64,000 nucleotides of DNA from DTU052 sp050951725. Lineage in GTDB: Bacteria > Bacillota > Syntrophomonadia > Syntrophomonadales > DTU052. A program made the translations under genes and the position numbers. Numbering within the stretch: position 1 is the stretch's first letter; each line of letters begins with the position of its first letter. The stretch is from positions 62,001 through 126,000 of the forward strand of contig JBMNJO010000024.1 in NCBI GenBank assembly GCA_050951725.1, read 5' to 3'. The notes beneath the pieces are model-generated. The model made no database searches. It worked only from the letters and a program-made list of their open reading frames with translations, and was not told the origin of the DNA. Shown in pieces: positions 50,305-59,696 of the stretch.

Positions 50305-51786
50305 TCACTCTATTATTTTTACTTTGTCCTTACCGAAGATCTCGAGTGCTTTACGCACCACCGGAGGCTGTTCAGAAGTATCCTCCAGGGTGACAAACTT
50401 CACTTCCACTGGGTGTCCCAAAACCTGTACCAGGGCCGACTGCAGGATTTCCTGATTGGCCTTCTCCTCCATCTTATCCCGGTGGAACTTGAGTTCCGGG
50501 CGGTATCCCAACGTTAATACTCCATCGGTTAAACCAAGCATTACCGCCGGGACCAACAATGCATGCGTTGTCACTTTAATAGCTTTGACCTTCTCCATAA
50601 TATCATCCCAGTTCTTGCCTGGGCCTGGCTTGGTTTTGCGGGTTTTTTCCTGCTGTCTGGCGCTTTGGCTGACGGGAGCTGTGTTAGGTTTGGTATCAGC
50701 CAAAAGCTCCATAACTTCCAGGAAACCCACCTCCAAGATGAATCGCTGTCCTTCATTAAACCTCAGTTCATCTGCCAGTTTAAGCAGGTGTTTGATTGCC
50801 TGGGAAATCCGAAGTGCCGACAGGTTGGGATAGGCGGATATAAGCCCTGCTAAATCGTTAACCGGCATCGCCAGAAGGTCGGCCTGTTTGTCCAGGAGTC
50901 TGTATTGCATCAAATCGCGGGCACACAATGCCGCATCGCGGGCGATCTGTATCGGCTCCTTACCCTCTTTGATCAGGGTATTAAGGTAACCGAGGACTTC
51001 TTCCACCTTTTGTTCCAGTATAGCCTTAAAAATAGCGGTCAGAACCTCATGGTTGACCAGGCCGAGTACATCCATCACCTGAGAAACATCAATATCATTA
51101 TCACGAAACGCAATACACTGTTCCATTATACTAAGGGCGTCTCGAAGACTGCCACCCGACCGCCGGGCTATCACTTCAAGGGCCTGATCGGCCACTTTTA
51201 TATTCATTTCGCCGGCAACGTCTCTCAGCCGGTTGATAACCTCTGTCATTGACAGACGGGTAAACGCGTACCTCTGGCATCGTGACAGCACGGTAGCTGG
51301 AACTCTTTGAGCCTCAGTGGTAGCCAGAATAAAGATGACTGAATCGGGCGGTTCTTCCAGGGTTTTTAACAAAGCATTGAAGGCCTCTGTGGTTAACATA
51401 TGCACTTCATCAATAATGTAAACTTTTTTCTTGCCCTGAGCAGGCAGAACCCTGACTTTTTCGCGCAGGTCGCGGATCTCATCTATCCCCCGGTTGGAAG
51501 CGGCATCTATCTCCAGCACATCCATAAAAGAGCCGTTGCTTATGTCCTGGCACGAAGAACAGGCGTTGCATGGTTCGCCATTTTCACTGTGCGGGCAGTT
51601 TACCGCTTTGGCCATTATTTTGGCCACACTGGTTTTCCCGCTTCCACGGGGACCAAAAAACAGGTAGGCGTGGGCAAGCCTGCCTTCCCTCACTGCATTC
51701 TGCAGCCCGGTTACGGTATTCTTTTGGCCCACTACCTCACTAAAAGTCTGGGGACGCCATTGCCGGTAAAGGGTGAGGTAATTCAT
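50305..51786 (-). CDS. dnaX: DNA polymerase III gamma/tau subunit
   Basis: 493 residues. GPRGSGKTSVAK is the P-loop, CPHSENGEPCNACSSC the zinc module, EVHMLTTEAFNALLKTLEEPP the DEAD-like box, SRCQRYAFTRL the SRC finger. The C-terminal tau region is shorter than in E. coli, typical of Firmicutes. It is the clamp-loader motor that works with HolB (27666). Confidence 0.97.
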   Translation of the reverse strand: MNYLTLYRQWRPQTFSEVVGQKNTVTGLQNAVREGRLAHAYLFFGPRGSGKTSVAKIMAKAVNCPHSENGEPCNACSSCQDISNGSFMDVLEIDAASNRGIDEIRDLREKVRVLPAQGKKKVYIIDEVHMLTTEAFNALLKTLEEPPDSVIFILATTEAQRVPATVLSRCQRYAFTRLSMTEVINRLRDVAGEMNIKVADQALEVIARRSGGSLRDALSIMEQCIAFRDNDIDVSQVMDVLGLVNHEVLTAIFKAILEQKVEEVLGYLNTLIKEGKEPIQIARDAALCARDLMQYRLLDKQADLLAMPVNDLAGLISAYPNLSALRISQAIKHLLKLADELRFNEGQRFILEVGFLEVMELLADTKPNTAPVSQSARQQEKTRKTKPGPGKNWDDIMEKVKAIKVTTHALLVPAVMLGLTDGVLTLGYRPELKFHRDKMEEKANQEILQSALVQVLGHPVEVKFVTLEDTSEQPPVVRKALEIFGKDKVKIIE

Positions 51787-51912
51787 ACCTTCACCATCCT
51801 CGCAGTAGAAGTTATTTCTAAAACCATTCTTCGATGTGAAGCCGGATTTTCCTCTTCATCCCACGTAGAGGTTCCGGAGCTAATAGGTGATTAAAGTTCT
51901 CCAAAATATGAG

Positions 51913-51934
51913 TAAACCGGGTAACCCCGGTTTA
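51913..51934 (-). terminator. SRP RNA terminator
   Basis: TAAACCGGG/CCCGGTTTA arms around TAAC at 51913-51934, downstream of the SRP RNA on the minus strand; the following T-tract is weak. Confidence 0.55.
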
Positions 51935-51961
51935 TTGACTGCATAGATTAAAATATGTTTT

Positions 51962-52230
51962 ATGCCGCGCACCTGGCTTTGAAACTACCTTCCGAGCGTT
52001 ACCAAAGCAGTTAACTCCGCTCAGGCTGCCCCACGGCACACGAGATTGATCCCTTAGTGCTGCTTCCTTCCGGACCTGACACGGTTCAGAATTTCCCGTT
52101 GCGTAGGACCTGAACATCTTCATCACTTACTCAGGCCAGACCTCACAAGATAGCCCCGGGGCCAGGAATTCGACCCTGCTACAGCGGGTTGCAGGTGTAG
52201 GGCACCGCTACCTCCCCGTCTAGCGCGGCA
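51962..52230 (-). ncRNA. ffs: Signal recognition particle RNA, large type
   Basis: About 268 nt with GCCGCGC at the 5' end and GCGCGGC at the 3' end. The 5' part has the Alu-domain signature (GGGGAGGTAGCGGTGCCCT), and the S-domain hairpin is GTCAGGTCCGGAAGGAAGCAGC. The long form with an Alu domain is usual for spore-formers. It lies upstream of dnaX as in Bacillus. Confidence 0.97.
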
Positions 52231-52276
52231 ATTCTGATTAATAAACCCTGCCCATATTTGGGAAGGGATAATTATC

Positions 52277-52369
52277 TGGCGGAGAGAGAGGGATTTGAAC
52301 CCTCGAGACAGGGGTAACCCGTCTACTCGATTTCCAGTCGAGCGCCTTCGACCACTCAGCCATCTCTCC
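52277..52369 (-). tRNA. tRNA-Ser (GGA)
   Basis: Begins GGAGAGATGGCTGAGTGG, anticodon loop CTGGAAA (GGA), long variable arm, encoded CCA. Upstream of ffs. Confidence 0.97.
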
Positions 52370-52606
52370 ACACTCTATTTTTATTTACTTTCTGGAGTCG
52401 CGCGGAATGACTCCACAACGACTGACTATAATATTCTACCCGGTATTGCGATTAATCGCAAGTGTCAACCATAATATGGACCAAGGGTCATTTCGGAGAC
52501 GATCCCCGACTTGCTCTATTCCAGCAGGAATAGCGGCAGGTTGTGGCGTAGTAGTCTTAGGGCACGTTCCGCTTAGAAATCAAATTATAGGTAAAGGATA
52601 TCTTTT

Positions 52607-53383
52607 ATGCAAATACAAATATTGGCCAGCGGCAGCAGTGGTAATGCGGTTTTCTTTGAACTGGGCAACACCCGGATCCTGATTGATGCCGGGATCAGTG
52701 CCCGGCGTATCGAGCGTGGCCTAGCCAGCATCGGCGTCAAAGCAGGGGATCTGGATGCTATACTGATTACTCATGAACACAGCGATCATATAAGTGGGGT
52801 TGATGTTTTGGCCCGGAGGCATCACCTGCCGGTTTACGCCCGTCCCCGAACCTGGAATATGCTGCGTTTTAGAGACAAACTGGATAGTGATTGCTGCCGG
52901 GAACTGTCCGGCAGCCTGGGGATCGGCCAGGTTAAGGTGGTACCCTTCCCTATCTCTCACGATGCCGTGGATCCGGTGGGCTTCTGTCTTTATCACCAGC
53001 AGATGAAATACGTGATAGCAACTGACCTGGGAGTGGTTACTCCGGTGGTCAAGGAGGCTCTGGCCTGTGCTGATGCCGTGGTCCTGGAAGCAAATCATGA
53101 CCTGGAGATGTTAAAAAACGGTCCTTATCCCTTCTATCTCAAACGGAGGATCAGGAGCGAGGTTGGGCACCTGTCCAACAATGATGCGGCCGACCTCCTG
53201 ACTGGTATTCCGCGGAAATCCACCATGCAGGTATTCCTGGCTCACCTCAGCCGGCAGAACAACCTTCCGGCACTGGCAGAGAGGATAGTACGCCAGCGTT
53301 TAAGTGAACACGGGTGTGATGTAGGTCACGAGGTGGTTATACATATGACTTACCCGGACCAGATTTCCGGTTATTGCAGATAA
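52607..53383 (+). CDS. YycJ-like metallo-beta-lactamase fold hydrolase
   Basis: 258 residues. Begins QILASGSSGNAVFFELG; ITHEHSDHISG is the HxHxDH metal motif, later metal ligands in ATDLG and LEANHD and HLSRQNN. YycJ/WalJ-type phosphodiesterases have been tied to DNA mismatch-repair exonuclease activity and cell-wall control. Here it is not with walKR, so function is inferred only from fold. Confidence 0.9.
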   Translation: MQIQILASGSSGNAVFFELGNTRILIDAGISARRIERGLASIGVKAGDLDAILITHEHSDHISGVDVLARRHHLPVYARPRTWNMLRFRDKLDSDCCRELSGSLGIGQVKVVPFPISHDAVDPVGFCLYHQQMKYVIATDLGVVTPVVKEALACADAVVLEANHDLEMLKNGPYPFYLKRRIRSEVGHLSNNDAADLLTGIPRKSTMQVFLAHLSRQNNLPALAERIVRQRLSEHGCDVGHEVVIHMTYPDQISGYCR

Positions 53384-53510
53384 TCACCCGCAAGTATTTT
53401 GCGACGCATAACCCGATACCCAGGTGGGCAAACAGGTTTGCAAAAACGGGCTGCTGGCTGGCATGACCCCGCGAAATCAGTCTTGCCAGCACTTTTTTAG
53501 GTTACTTATC

Positions 53511-54917
53511 TCAAAAAACTTTTCCCGGATTCAGTATCAGGTTGGGATCGAAGGATTTCTTAATGGCCCTCATAAGGTTTAGCTTGGTCGGGTCAATAAA
53601 CCTTGCCAGGGCTTCCTTTCTTTTCGCCCCCACCCCATGTTCCCCGGAGAGCGTCCCACCCCGGGCATAGGCTTTCTCATAGATCTCTGCCAACACCTGG
53701 TCCCGTACCATCGGCCATTCAGTGTCGGTTAAACCCTCCTTGAGCAGGGTGGCGTGAATATTTCCGTCCCCGGCGTGTCCAAAGCAGGCAATTTTGATAT
53801 GGTGACGGTCAGCGATGACCTGAATTTCGGCCACGGTTTCCGGTATTTCACTCATTGGTACCACGATGTCTTCCAGGCTGTGAACGGGACTGGTTACTCT
53901 GAGAGCTTCCGCCAAAACCCGGCGCGGTTTCCAGATCCTTTCCTGGGTCGCCGGATTATCCCCCACCAGTACATCCATGGCACCGTTTTCAACCAGCAGG
54001 TCGGCCACTGCTTCCATGTCCTGTTCCAAATGGACCCGGGTAGTGCTTTCCAGCTCAATTATTATGTACGCCCCGGCTTCATGGTTCGGGAGTTCTCTTT
54101 CCAGGAACGCTTCTGCGGACCTGATGCACAAATTATCCATAAACTCTATGGAAGTGGGTATTATCCCGCTCTGTTTCATAACCCTGGGGACCACTGCGAT
54201 AGCCTCGTGCATATCCTTAAAAGGAGCAAGCAGTACCGCGTTGTACTGGGGTCGCGGCAGGAGCTTAAGGTAAACCTTGGTGACAATCCCCAGTGTGCCT
54301 TCTGAGCCCACCAGCAGATGAATCAGATCATATCCGGTAACATCCTTGAGACATTTCCCTCCCAGGTTAAGGATATCTCCCTTGGGAAGCACCACCTCCA
54401 GTCCATAAACGTGGTTGGAGGTTACGCCGTATTTGACCGCTTTGTTCCCGCCCGCATTGGTTGCTATGTTCCCCCCGATGAAAGAACTGTCTGCGCTGCA
54501 GGGGTCCCCCGCGTACAGAAACCCTTCCTCACGGGCCAGTCGTTGCACCTCACCGGTAGTAACCCCCGCCTCAACCACCATAAACATATTATTCCGGTCA
54601 AGCTCCAGGATCCGGTTCAGACGCTCCAGGGATAGCACAATCCCTCTATGAAATGGGATCGCTCCGGCGGCCAGACCGGTGCCGGCTCCCCGTGGGGTTA
54701 CCGGAATCAACTCCCGGTTGGCCAGTTGCATAATCTGGGCTATCTGCAGCGTGTTTTCCGGTTTGACTACCGCTTCCGGCATCTGCCTCCACTTGTCCTC
54801 ACCGACCTCGTCGTGCGAATAGGGGAACATCTGGTCCGGACCCGTTAACACGTTACGGGGCCCGGCAATACTGACAAGCTCGGCAATTATCTCTGAGGTT
54901 ACCCGGTTATAGCCCAT
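53511..54917 (-). CDS. FAD-linked oxidase, GlcD/D-lactate dehydrogenase type
   Basis: 468 residues. N-terminal PCMH FAD domain (VTPRGAGTGLAAGAIP, GDPCSADSSFIGGNIATNAGG, GSEGTLGIVTK) and C-terminal FAD-oxidase domain with FGHAGDGNIHATLL and GTLSGEHGVGAKR metal His. It oxidises a 2-hydroxyacid such as glycolate or D-lactate and passes electrons to a partner, often an electron transfer flavoprotein in anaerobes. The usual Fe-S partner (GlcF) is not adjacent. Convergent with the YycJ-like gene. Confidence 0.9.
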   Translation of the reverse strand: MGYNRVTSEIIAELVSIAGPRNVLTGPDQMFPYSHDEVGEDKWRQMPEAVVKPENTLQIAQIMQLANRELIPVTPRGAGTGLAAGAIPFHRGIVLSLERLNRILELDRNNMFMVVEAGVTTGEVQRLAREEGFLYAGDPCSADSSFIGGNIATNAGGNKAVKYGVTSNHVYGLEVVLPKGDILNLGGKCLKDVTGYDLIHLLVGSEGTLGIVTKVYLKLLPRPQYNAVLLAPFKDMHEAIAVVPRVMKQSGIIPTSIEFMDNLCIRSAEAFLERELPNHEAGAYIIIELESTTRVHLEQDMEAVADLLVENGAMDVLVGDNPATQERIWKPRRVLAEALRVTSPVHSLEDIVVPMSEIPETVAEIQVIADRHHIKIACFGHAGDGNIHATLLKEGLTDTEWPMVRDQVLAEIYEKAYARGGTLSGEHGVGAKRKEALARFIDPTKLNLMRAIKKSFDPNLILNPGKVF

Positions 54918-55218
54918 CTTTTGACCCTCCTATTAATGGCAACTCGTTTTTTATGTGTCATATTATACGGCTTACTCCACCTGAGGGCCATGCTTTGTCG
55001 GCCGAAGACCCCATTTATATTAAGACTTAATCCGCCCACTGATAGCCAAACCCTGACCACCTTTAAATGACCGGAAATGCTATTTTTTTCAGTGGTTGCT
55101 GTTAACAGGAAATGTTACAATGACGTCAGAATGTTGCCAAAAATCAGGCGAAGGGAGGGGCAGTGAAGAAGTACGCCGTAGAAAAAAATACGATTTAATT
55201 GAGGAGGGGGAATTTGTA

Positions 55219-56907
55219 GTGGAAATAAAACCGATGGAGAGGATTTGGGAAAAAGTATGGCCGGATTATTGGCCGCGTTCCATTGAATACGGGAGAGAAT
55301 CGATAGTCTGGCATCTTTATCATAATGCGAACCGGTTTGCCAACAAACCGGCCATAATCTATTACGGAACCGAGATCACCTTCAAAGAGCTGAAAGATCT
55401 GGTTTGGAAGGCCGCCGGAGGATTAAGGAAATTAGGGGTTACCAAGGGTGACCGGGTGTACCTGGCCCTCGAAAACTGTCCTCAGTTCATCATCTCCTAC
55501 TATGCCACCATGGCATTGGGCGCGATCGTTATTGCCGGCAGTCCTATGTATAAGGGCGGTGAACTGACTTATGTCCTGAATGACTGCACTGCCAAGGTGG
55601 TGATAATGGAAGATGCTCTTTTTCCTATCCTGCAGAGCATCCGCGCTAATGTACCTTCTGTGGAATCGGTGGTGATCACCTCTCTGGCCGAGTATTTACC
55701 CGCTGAGCCAGTCCTTCCGGTACCTCCCGGTTTGGCAGTTGAGGGTGGTGAATATCCTGATACCATTGACTGGAAGCAGTTTATTGCCAGTGAACCCCTG
55801 GATAGGATAGCCGAGCTTGATATAAAGAGCGATGTGGCCCTTCTGCAATACACCTCGGGAACCACCGGTAATCCCAAGGGGGCCATGATAACCCATTTAA
55901 ACATTATGGCCAATGCCACCTCGGCGCCTATGTCGGTAAACGCCACCGCAGAGGATGTCTATCTGACCGTCCTGCCCCTGTTCCACGTCACCGGGATGAC
56001 CAACAGCATGAATGCTCCGGTATATCTCGGCGCCACCATGGTACTTATCGCTCGATTTGATGCCGAGACCCTGCTGATGGCCATCCAGAAGTATAAGTGT
56101 TCGGTCTGGCTGGCCATCACTACCATGAACATTGCCGTGATCAATCACCCTAACCTTATGAACTACGACATCTCATCACTGCGTGCTCTTATATCTGGCG
56201 GAGCACCCGTACCGCCGGTGATCGTCGAAAAGTATCGTTCAATGACCGGCTGTAACCTGGTAGAAGGCTTTGGTATGAGTGAAACCATCTCCGCCACTAT
56301 TCTGAATCCCCTGGACCGCAACAAACTGGGGAGCATCGGCATACCCATGGTAGCGGTTGACATCCGGGTAGCGGACCTTAAAGACGAAACCAAGGATGTT
56401 CCACTGGGTGAAGAGGGAGAGTTATGGCAAAAGGCGCCCTCGGTAGCGATTGGTTACTGGAACAAACCCGAGGCCACTACGGAGACATTCCTCGGAGACG
56501 GTTGGATGAAAACCGGGGATATCGTCAAGCTGGATGAAGAGGGTTATGTGTATATCTGCGGCCGTACCAAGGAACTTATCAAGGCTTCGGGATACAGCGT
56601 TTTCCCGGCTGAGGTTGAGGAATACCTGTACCACCACCCATCGATAGCTGAATGCTGCGTAATCGGAGTACCTCACGAATACCGGGGTGAGGACGTCAAG
56701 GCCTACGTCGTCCTAAAGCCGGAATGGGTAGGCAAAATCACCGAACAGGAACTGGTGGAATGGGCCCGGGGCGAGATGTCGGTCTATAAGTATCCCCGCA
56801 CCATCGAATTCCGCGACTCCCTGCCGAAGAGCGGAACAGGCAAGATTATGCGCAAGATACTGAAGGCCGAAGTGGCAGAGATGGCGGCTGCCAAAGAGCA
56901 GGCCTAA
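55219..56907 (+). CDS. AMP-forming acyl-CoA ligase
   Basis: 562 residues from GTG 55219 behind GAGGAGGGGG; the frame extends 41 codons upstream without good signals. A3 motif YTSGTTGNPKGAMITH, A5 VEGFGMSET, A7 WMKTGDIVKLDEEGYVYICGR, and the A10 Lys in PKSGTGKIMRK. It activates a carboxylic acid with ATP and CoA. Length and motifs fit medium/long-chain fatty acid ligases; substrate is not clear. In a syntroph it could start fatty-acid oxidation. Confidence 0.92.
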   Translation: MEIKPMERIWEKVWPDYWPRSIEYGRESIVWHLYHNANRFANKPAIIYYGTEITFKELKDLVWKAAGGLRKLGVTKGDRVYLALENCPQFIISYYATMALGAIVIAGSPMYKGGELTYVLNDCTAKVVIMEDALFPILQSIRANVPSVESVVITSLAEYLPAEPVLPVPPGLAVEGGEYPDTIDWKQFIASEPLDRIAELDIKSDVALLQYTSGTTGNPKGAMITHLNIMANATSAPMSVNATAEDVYLTVLPLFHVTGMTNSMNAPVYLGATMVLIARFDAETLLMAIQKYKCSVWLAITTMNIAVINHPNLMNYDISSLRALISGGAPVPPVIVEKYRSMTGCNLVEGFGMSETISATILNPLDRNKLGSIGIPMVAVDIRVADLKDETKDVPLGEEGELWQKAPSVAIGYWNKPEATTETFLGDGWMKTGDIVKLDEEGYVYICGRTKELIKASGYSVFPAEVEEYLYHHPSIAECCVIGVPHEYRGEDVKAYVVLKPEWVGKITEQELVEWARGEMSVYKYPRTIEFRDSLPKSGTGKIMRKILKAEVAEMAAAKEQA

Positions 56908-57083
56908 CCACCAAATGATAAAACAATTGACTTCTGTTTCAGCTTCGTCACCACAAGATTCAAGCTCTTACCTGAGGCGAAATCTTTAGTGTTACCAGTG
57001 TGAAATGGCTGAGCGAAGTCAGGTCCCCACAGCAGTAAGAGACTGCATGAGAGCATTCAATTCCCGGAAAACCCTGACATAAG

Positions 57084-57116
57084 AGGGGTTGGCGATAAGG
57101 CCGACCCCTTTATCTA
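57084..57116 (+). terminator. Terminator after the acyl-CoA ligase
   Basis: AGGGGTTGGC and GCCGACCCCT arms (one mismatch) around GATAAG, then TTATC. 180 bp past the stop. The rest of the 56908-57181 gap shows nothing I can name. Confidence 0.6.
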
Positions 57117-57181
57117 TTAATCCCAACCTGTGACTACCGGATTCGAAGTCCGTTCTTATATCCTTTCCGGCATGGTTTAGT

Positions 57182-57832
57182 CTACCAGCCCTCGGCCCCG
57201 ATCAGGGGGACAAACCGCACTATCGCCAGTTCGTCTTCCTGCAGTTCACCGCTTACATTTCGCGTTATTCGCAGCAATCGCTGATCGATCCGGTCTCCTA
57301 CCGGGATTACCAGCCTTCCCCCCGGTGTTAACTGACCTACCAGTGATTCAGGTACCACCGGGGCCCCTGCTGAAACCAGTATCGCATCAAAAGGCGCTTC
57401 TTCCGGCCAGCCTTTAGTGCCATCCCCAGTACGCAGGTGGACGTTAGTATAACCCAGGCCTTCTATTGTTTTCTTGGCCGCTTCGGCCAGTGGTGCCAGG
57501 GTTTCGATGGAATAGACCTCGGCTGCAACCCGAGACAAGACCGCTGCCGCATACCCTGAACCAGTGCCAATCTCAAGGACTCGATCAGACGGGGCGGTTC
57601 CCAGGGCTTCAATCATAAAGGCCACTATGTATGGCTGGCTTATGGTCTGTCCGTATCCTATCGGCAGGGGCTGATCTTCATAGGCAAACACCTGCTGGCC
57701 CGGGGGGACAAACCGGTGTCGCGGAACTTCCAGCATTGCACGAATGACTCTCTCGTCAGACACTCCCCGTGCCCGAATCTGCTCCTCTACCATACGCCTT
57801 CGCTCATTAATGTAATCAAGGCCCTTATTCAT
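57182..57832 (-). CDS. pcm: Protein-L-isoaspartate O-methyltransferase
   Basis: 216 residues from ATG 57832 (MNKGLDYINERRRMVEEQI); the frame stays open 24 codons more upstream without a start of this family. EIGTGSGYAAAVLSRVA is the SAM site, QPLPIGYGQTISQPYIVAFM the substrate loop, and PVVPESLVGQLTPGGRLVIP the end of the fold. It starts repair of isomerised Asp residues, useful in long-lived spores. Confidence 0.93.
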   Translation of the reverse strand: MNKGLDYINERRRMVEEQIRARGVSDERVIRAMLEVPRHRFVPPGQQVFAYEDQPLPIGYGQTISQPYIVAFMIEALGTAPSDRVLEIGTGSGYAAAVLSRVAAEVYSIETLAPLAEAAKKTIEGLGYTNVHLRTGDGTKGWPEEAPFDAILVSAGAPVVPESLVGQLTPGGRLVIPVGDRIDQRLLRITRNVSGELQEDELAIVRFVPLIGAEGW

Positions 57833-58193
57833 CCCAAAACAGCTCACCTGCAAGCTCCCTTCCGCAAAATCCCACACTTGTCTTACCCTACAGTTTAACC
57901 CCAATCCTTCGTTACCCTCAACCTTCCCCTTTTTCGCCTGATTCTTGACCCCAAACCTCGGTTCTATTTTACACAGGAATGTTCACTCATCATATCCCCC
58001 AGGTATTATTGTATTCTTGACTTTCAGGTTCCTTGAATAACCTTCATCCGGTCATTGTAAAGCTGGGATGTGGCAAAAAGTCACGTATCCACGGGACGCA
58101 AGCACAAATTGTTCTGGTTGGAAATATAATGTATTTAGATTAGTTCGTTTTATCGGCGTACCACCAACGCCATCCGTAAGGAAGTGATTAACA
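57833..58193. other. Gap upstream of the small Cys-rich cluster
   Basis: 360 bp between the divergent pcm and the first small gene. Low-complexity T/C tracts and no clear promoter, RNA or gene. Confidence 0.35.
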
Positions 58194-58541
58194 GTGAAGG
58201 TTGTAAGGCATGAAAAGCACCGGGGAAAATACATCGGGCAAAAAACCGGAGCAGAAGGGGACTATCTAGCCACCACCAAAACAGAAGAACCAGACCCGGG
58301 TAAACCCGCAGGTGGTACTGGCTCCACCAACCCCAGGTGTCGTGTTTGTCCTTTACATCAACCCGGCTTTTCTTTGGATAATCCAGTCGACCCGTCAATG
58401 TTTGACCCTGAGGTCATTAATGAGCTGTTAAAGTCCGAGTTGTTCAAGGATAGTGACTGCGGATGCGACACCACTGTAATAGTGATCGGAAATGTTTTAA
58501 TTATTAACCGCAATGCCACCTGTCACAGTACATCCAGTTAA
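58194..58541 (+). CDS. Cys-rich small protein, distant member of the tandem family
   Basis: 115 residues from ATG (no strong ribosome site but AGGTT and AAGG near). Hydrophilic N-terminus with CRVC, then a helix (PEVINELLKSELF) and the end CGCDTTVIVIGNVLIINRNATC. That end aligns with the CCCP...FIFGN.WINNYN..C end of the next three genes: C-x-C, IGN/FGN, I-N/IIN, N-x-x-C are kept. So it is a diverged paralogue. No signal peptide. Function unknown. Confidence 0.6.
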   Translation: MKVVRHEKHRGKYIGQKTGAEGDYLATTKTEEPDPGKPAGGTGSTNPRCRVCPLHQPGFSLDNPVDPSMFDPEVINELLKSELFKDSDCGCDTTVIVIGNVLIINRNATCHSTSS

Positions 58542-58616
58542 AAGCCTCCATGTAGAAAGTAACTTTTTAACTTCGAATCCATAATATGTTATATAACGGT
58601 ATAAGGGGGTGCTAAG

Positions 58617-58763
58617 ATGAGTCCACGCCCAGAAGGCAACCACGCAGTCGACCCAGAGTGTTGCTGCCCCAGAAAGCTTAAGTTCTTTATTTTCGGAAAT
58701 ACCTGGATCAATAATTACAATTCTGCCTGCCCGGATATCCCTCTAAACGGCAATGCGCAATAA
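58617..58763 (+). CDS. Cys-rich small protein, 48 residues
   Basis: A 48-residue frame with ATG 58617 behind AAGGGGGTG. It is almost only the family tail: CCCP, KFFIFGNTWINNYN, then CP. The N-terminal helix found in its neighbours is missing (MSPRPEGNHAVDPE instead). Good ribosome site and conservation of the tail make it real despite its length. Confidence 0.75.
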   Translation: MSPRPEGNHAVDPECCCPRKLKFFIFGNTWINNYNSACPDIPLNGNAQ

Positions 58764-58887
58764 AGTCCTAACCGGAGAAGCAAAACCTAAGTAACATTTG
58801 GCCAACATACTCTATTGGTACCTTGGTCTGAACACTTATCCAACTAGTTCCATATTATAAACCAAATTCAGGAAGGAGGTCTGTTTG

Positions 58888-59124
58888 ATGGCCGAAATGC
58901 CTAATGCTATGACTCCCGAAAACATTGCCGCTGTAGCTCAAAGTGCCGGTGAAATCATTGGAGCCCTGGTAAATCAGAACCGGTCCGGAGGAATCGACTG
59001 CTGTGGCAATAACAGTGGCAGTTCATGCTGCTGCCCCAGGAAGATTAAGTTCTTTATCTTTGGCAACACCTGGATTAATAACTACAACGCTGCTTGCCCG
59101 GGTTTAGTTCCTTGTGCTGAATAG
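58888..59124 (+). CDS. Cys-rich small protein, 78 residues
   Basis: Start ATG 58888, 7 nt behind GGAAGGAGGT. Helical N-terminus (MAEMPNAMTPENIAAVAQ) nearly identical to the next gene, a Gly/Asn/Cys linker (CCGNNSGSSCCCP) and the tail KIKFFIFGNTWINNYN, AACP. Probably a beta hairpin with a Cys cluster on one side. No transport signal. I do not recognise the family; spore coat or a metal-binding role are guesses. Confidence 0.75.
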   Translation: MAEMPNAMTPENIAAVAQSAGEIIGALVNQNRSGGIDCCGNNSGSSCCCPRKIKFFIFGNTWINNYNAACPGLVPCAE

Positions 59125-59183
59125 TTGATGGGTTTGTTTTTAGTTGTAGGGTACATCAAAAATCGAGGAAGGAGGTTTTACAG

Positions 59184-59498
59184 ATGGCTGATATGCCCAA
59201 TGCTTTTACCCCGGAAAACATTGCCGCTGTAGCTCAACATGCCGATAAGATACTAGCCGCTGTGTTTGGCACGGCTCTGCCGCAGGCTCCTGCGCCAGCT
59301 CCGGAACCAGCCCCTACACCGGTAAATGCTCCAGTTCAGGTTGAAACCAGGGTTAAGCCTGCCCCAAGACCCCCTCATCCCAGGCCTGAACCCAGACCCG
59401 ACCCTGAATGCTGCTGCCCCAATAATCTTAAGTTCTTTATCTTTGGCAACACCTGGATCAACAACTACAACGCCACCTGCCCGTTAGTAGTAAGCTGA
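59184..59498 (+). CDS. Cys-rich small protein with Pro-rich linker, 104 residues
   Basis: ATG behind GGAAGGAGG. Same N-terminal helix (MADMPNAFTPENIAAVAQ) and tail (CCCPNNLKFFIFGNTWINNY and ATCP) as the previous gene. Between them lies a Pro/Ala then Pro/Arg-rich linker (APAPEPAPTPV, RPPHPRPEPRP). Last gene of the four; a terminator follows. Confidence 0.78.
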   Translation: MADMPNAFTPENIAAVAQHADKILAAVFGTALPQAPAPAPEPAPTPVNAPVQVETRVKPAPRPPHPRPEPRPDPECCCPNNLKFFIFGNTWINNYNATCPLVVS

Positions 59499-59517
59499 TT
59501 ATAATCAGAAATTCATC

Positions 59518-59553
59518 GAGCCGCTTTCTTCATGGAGCGGCTCTGATCTTTAT
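59518..59553 (+). terminator. Terminator of the small-protein cluster
   Basis: GAGCCGCT/AGCGGCTC arms with a 10-nt loop, followed by TGATCTTTATT. A second hairpin with CCCCCTTTTAT lies at 59573-59596. Confidence 0.75.
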
Positions 59554-59604
59554 TGAAATAAAGGGGATTGCCGCAAAACCGCAACCCCCTTTTATGTTCA
59601 AATA

Positions 59605-59696
59605 TGGCGGAGAGAGTGGGATTCGAACCCACGGGACGATTCCTCGCCCACACGATTTCGAGTCGTGCGCCTTAAACCGGACTCAGCCATCTCTCC
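59605..59696 (-). tRNA. tRNA-Ser (CGA)
   Basis: GGAGAGATGGCTGAGTCC start, anticodon loop CTCGAAA (CGA), long variable arm, encoded CCA. Its first 14 nt overlap the end of tadA. Confidence 0.96.
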
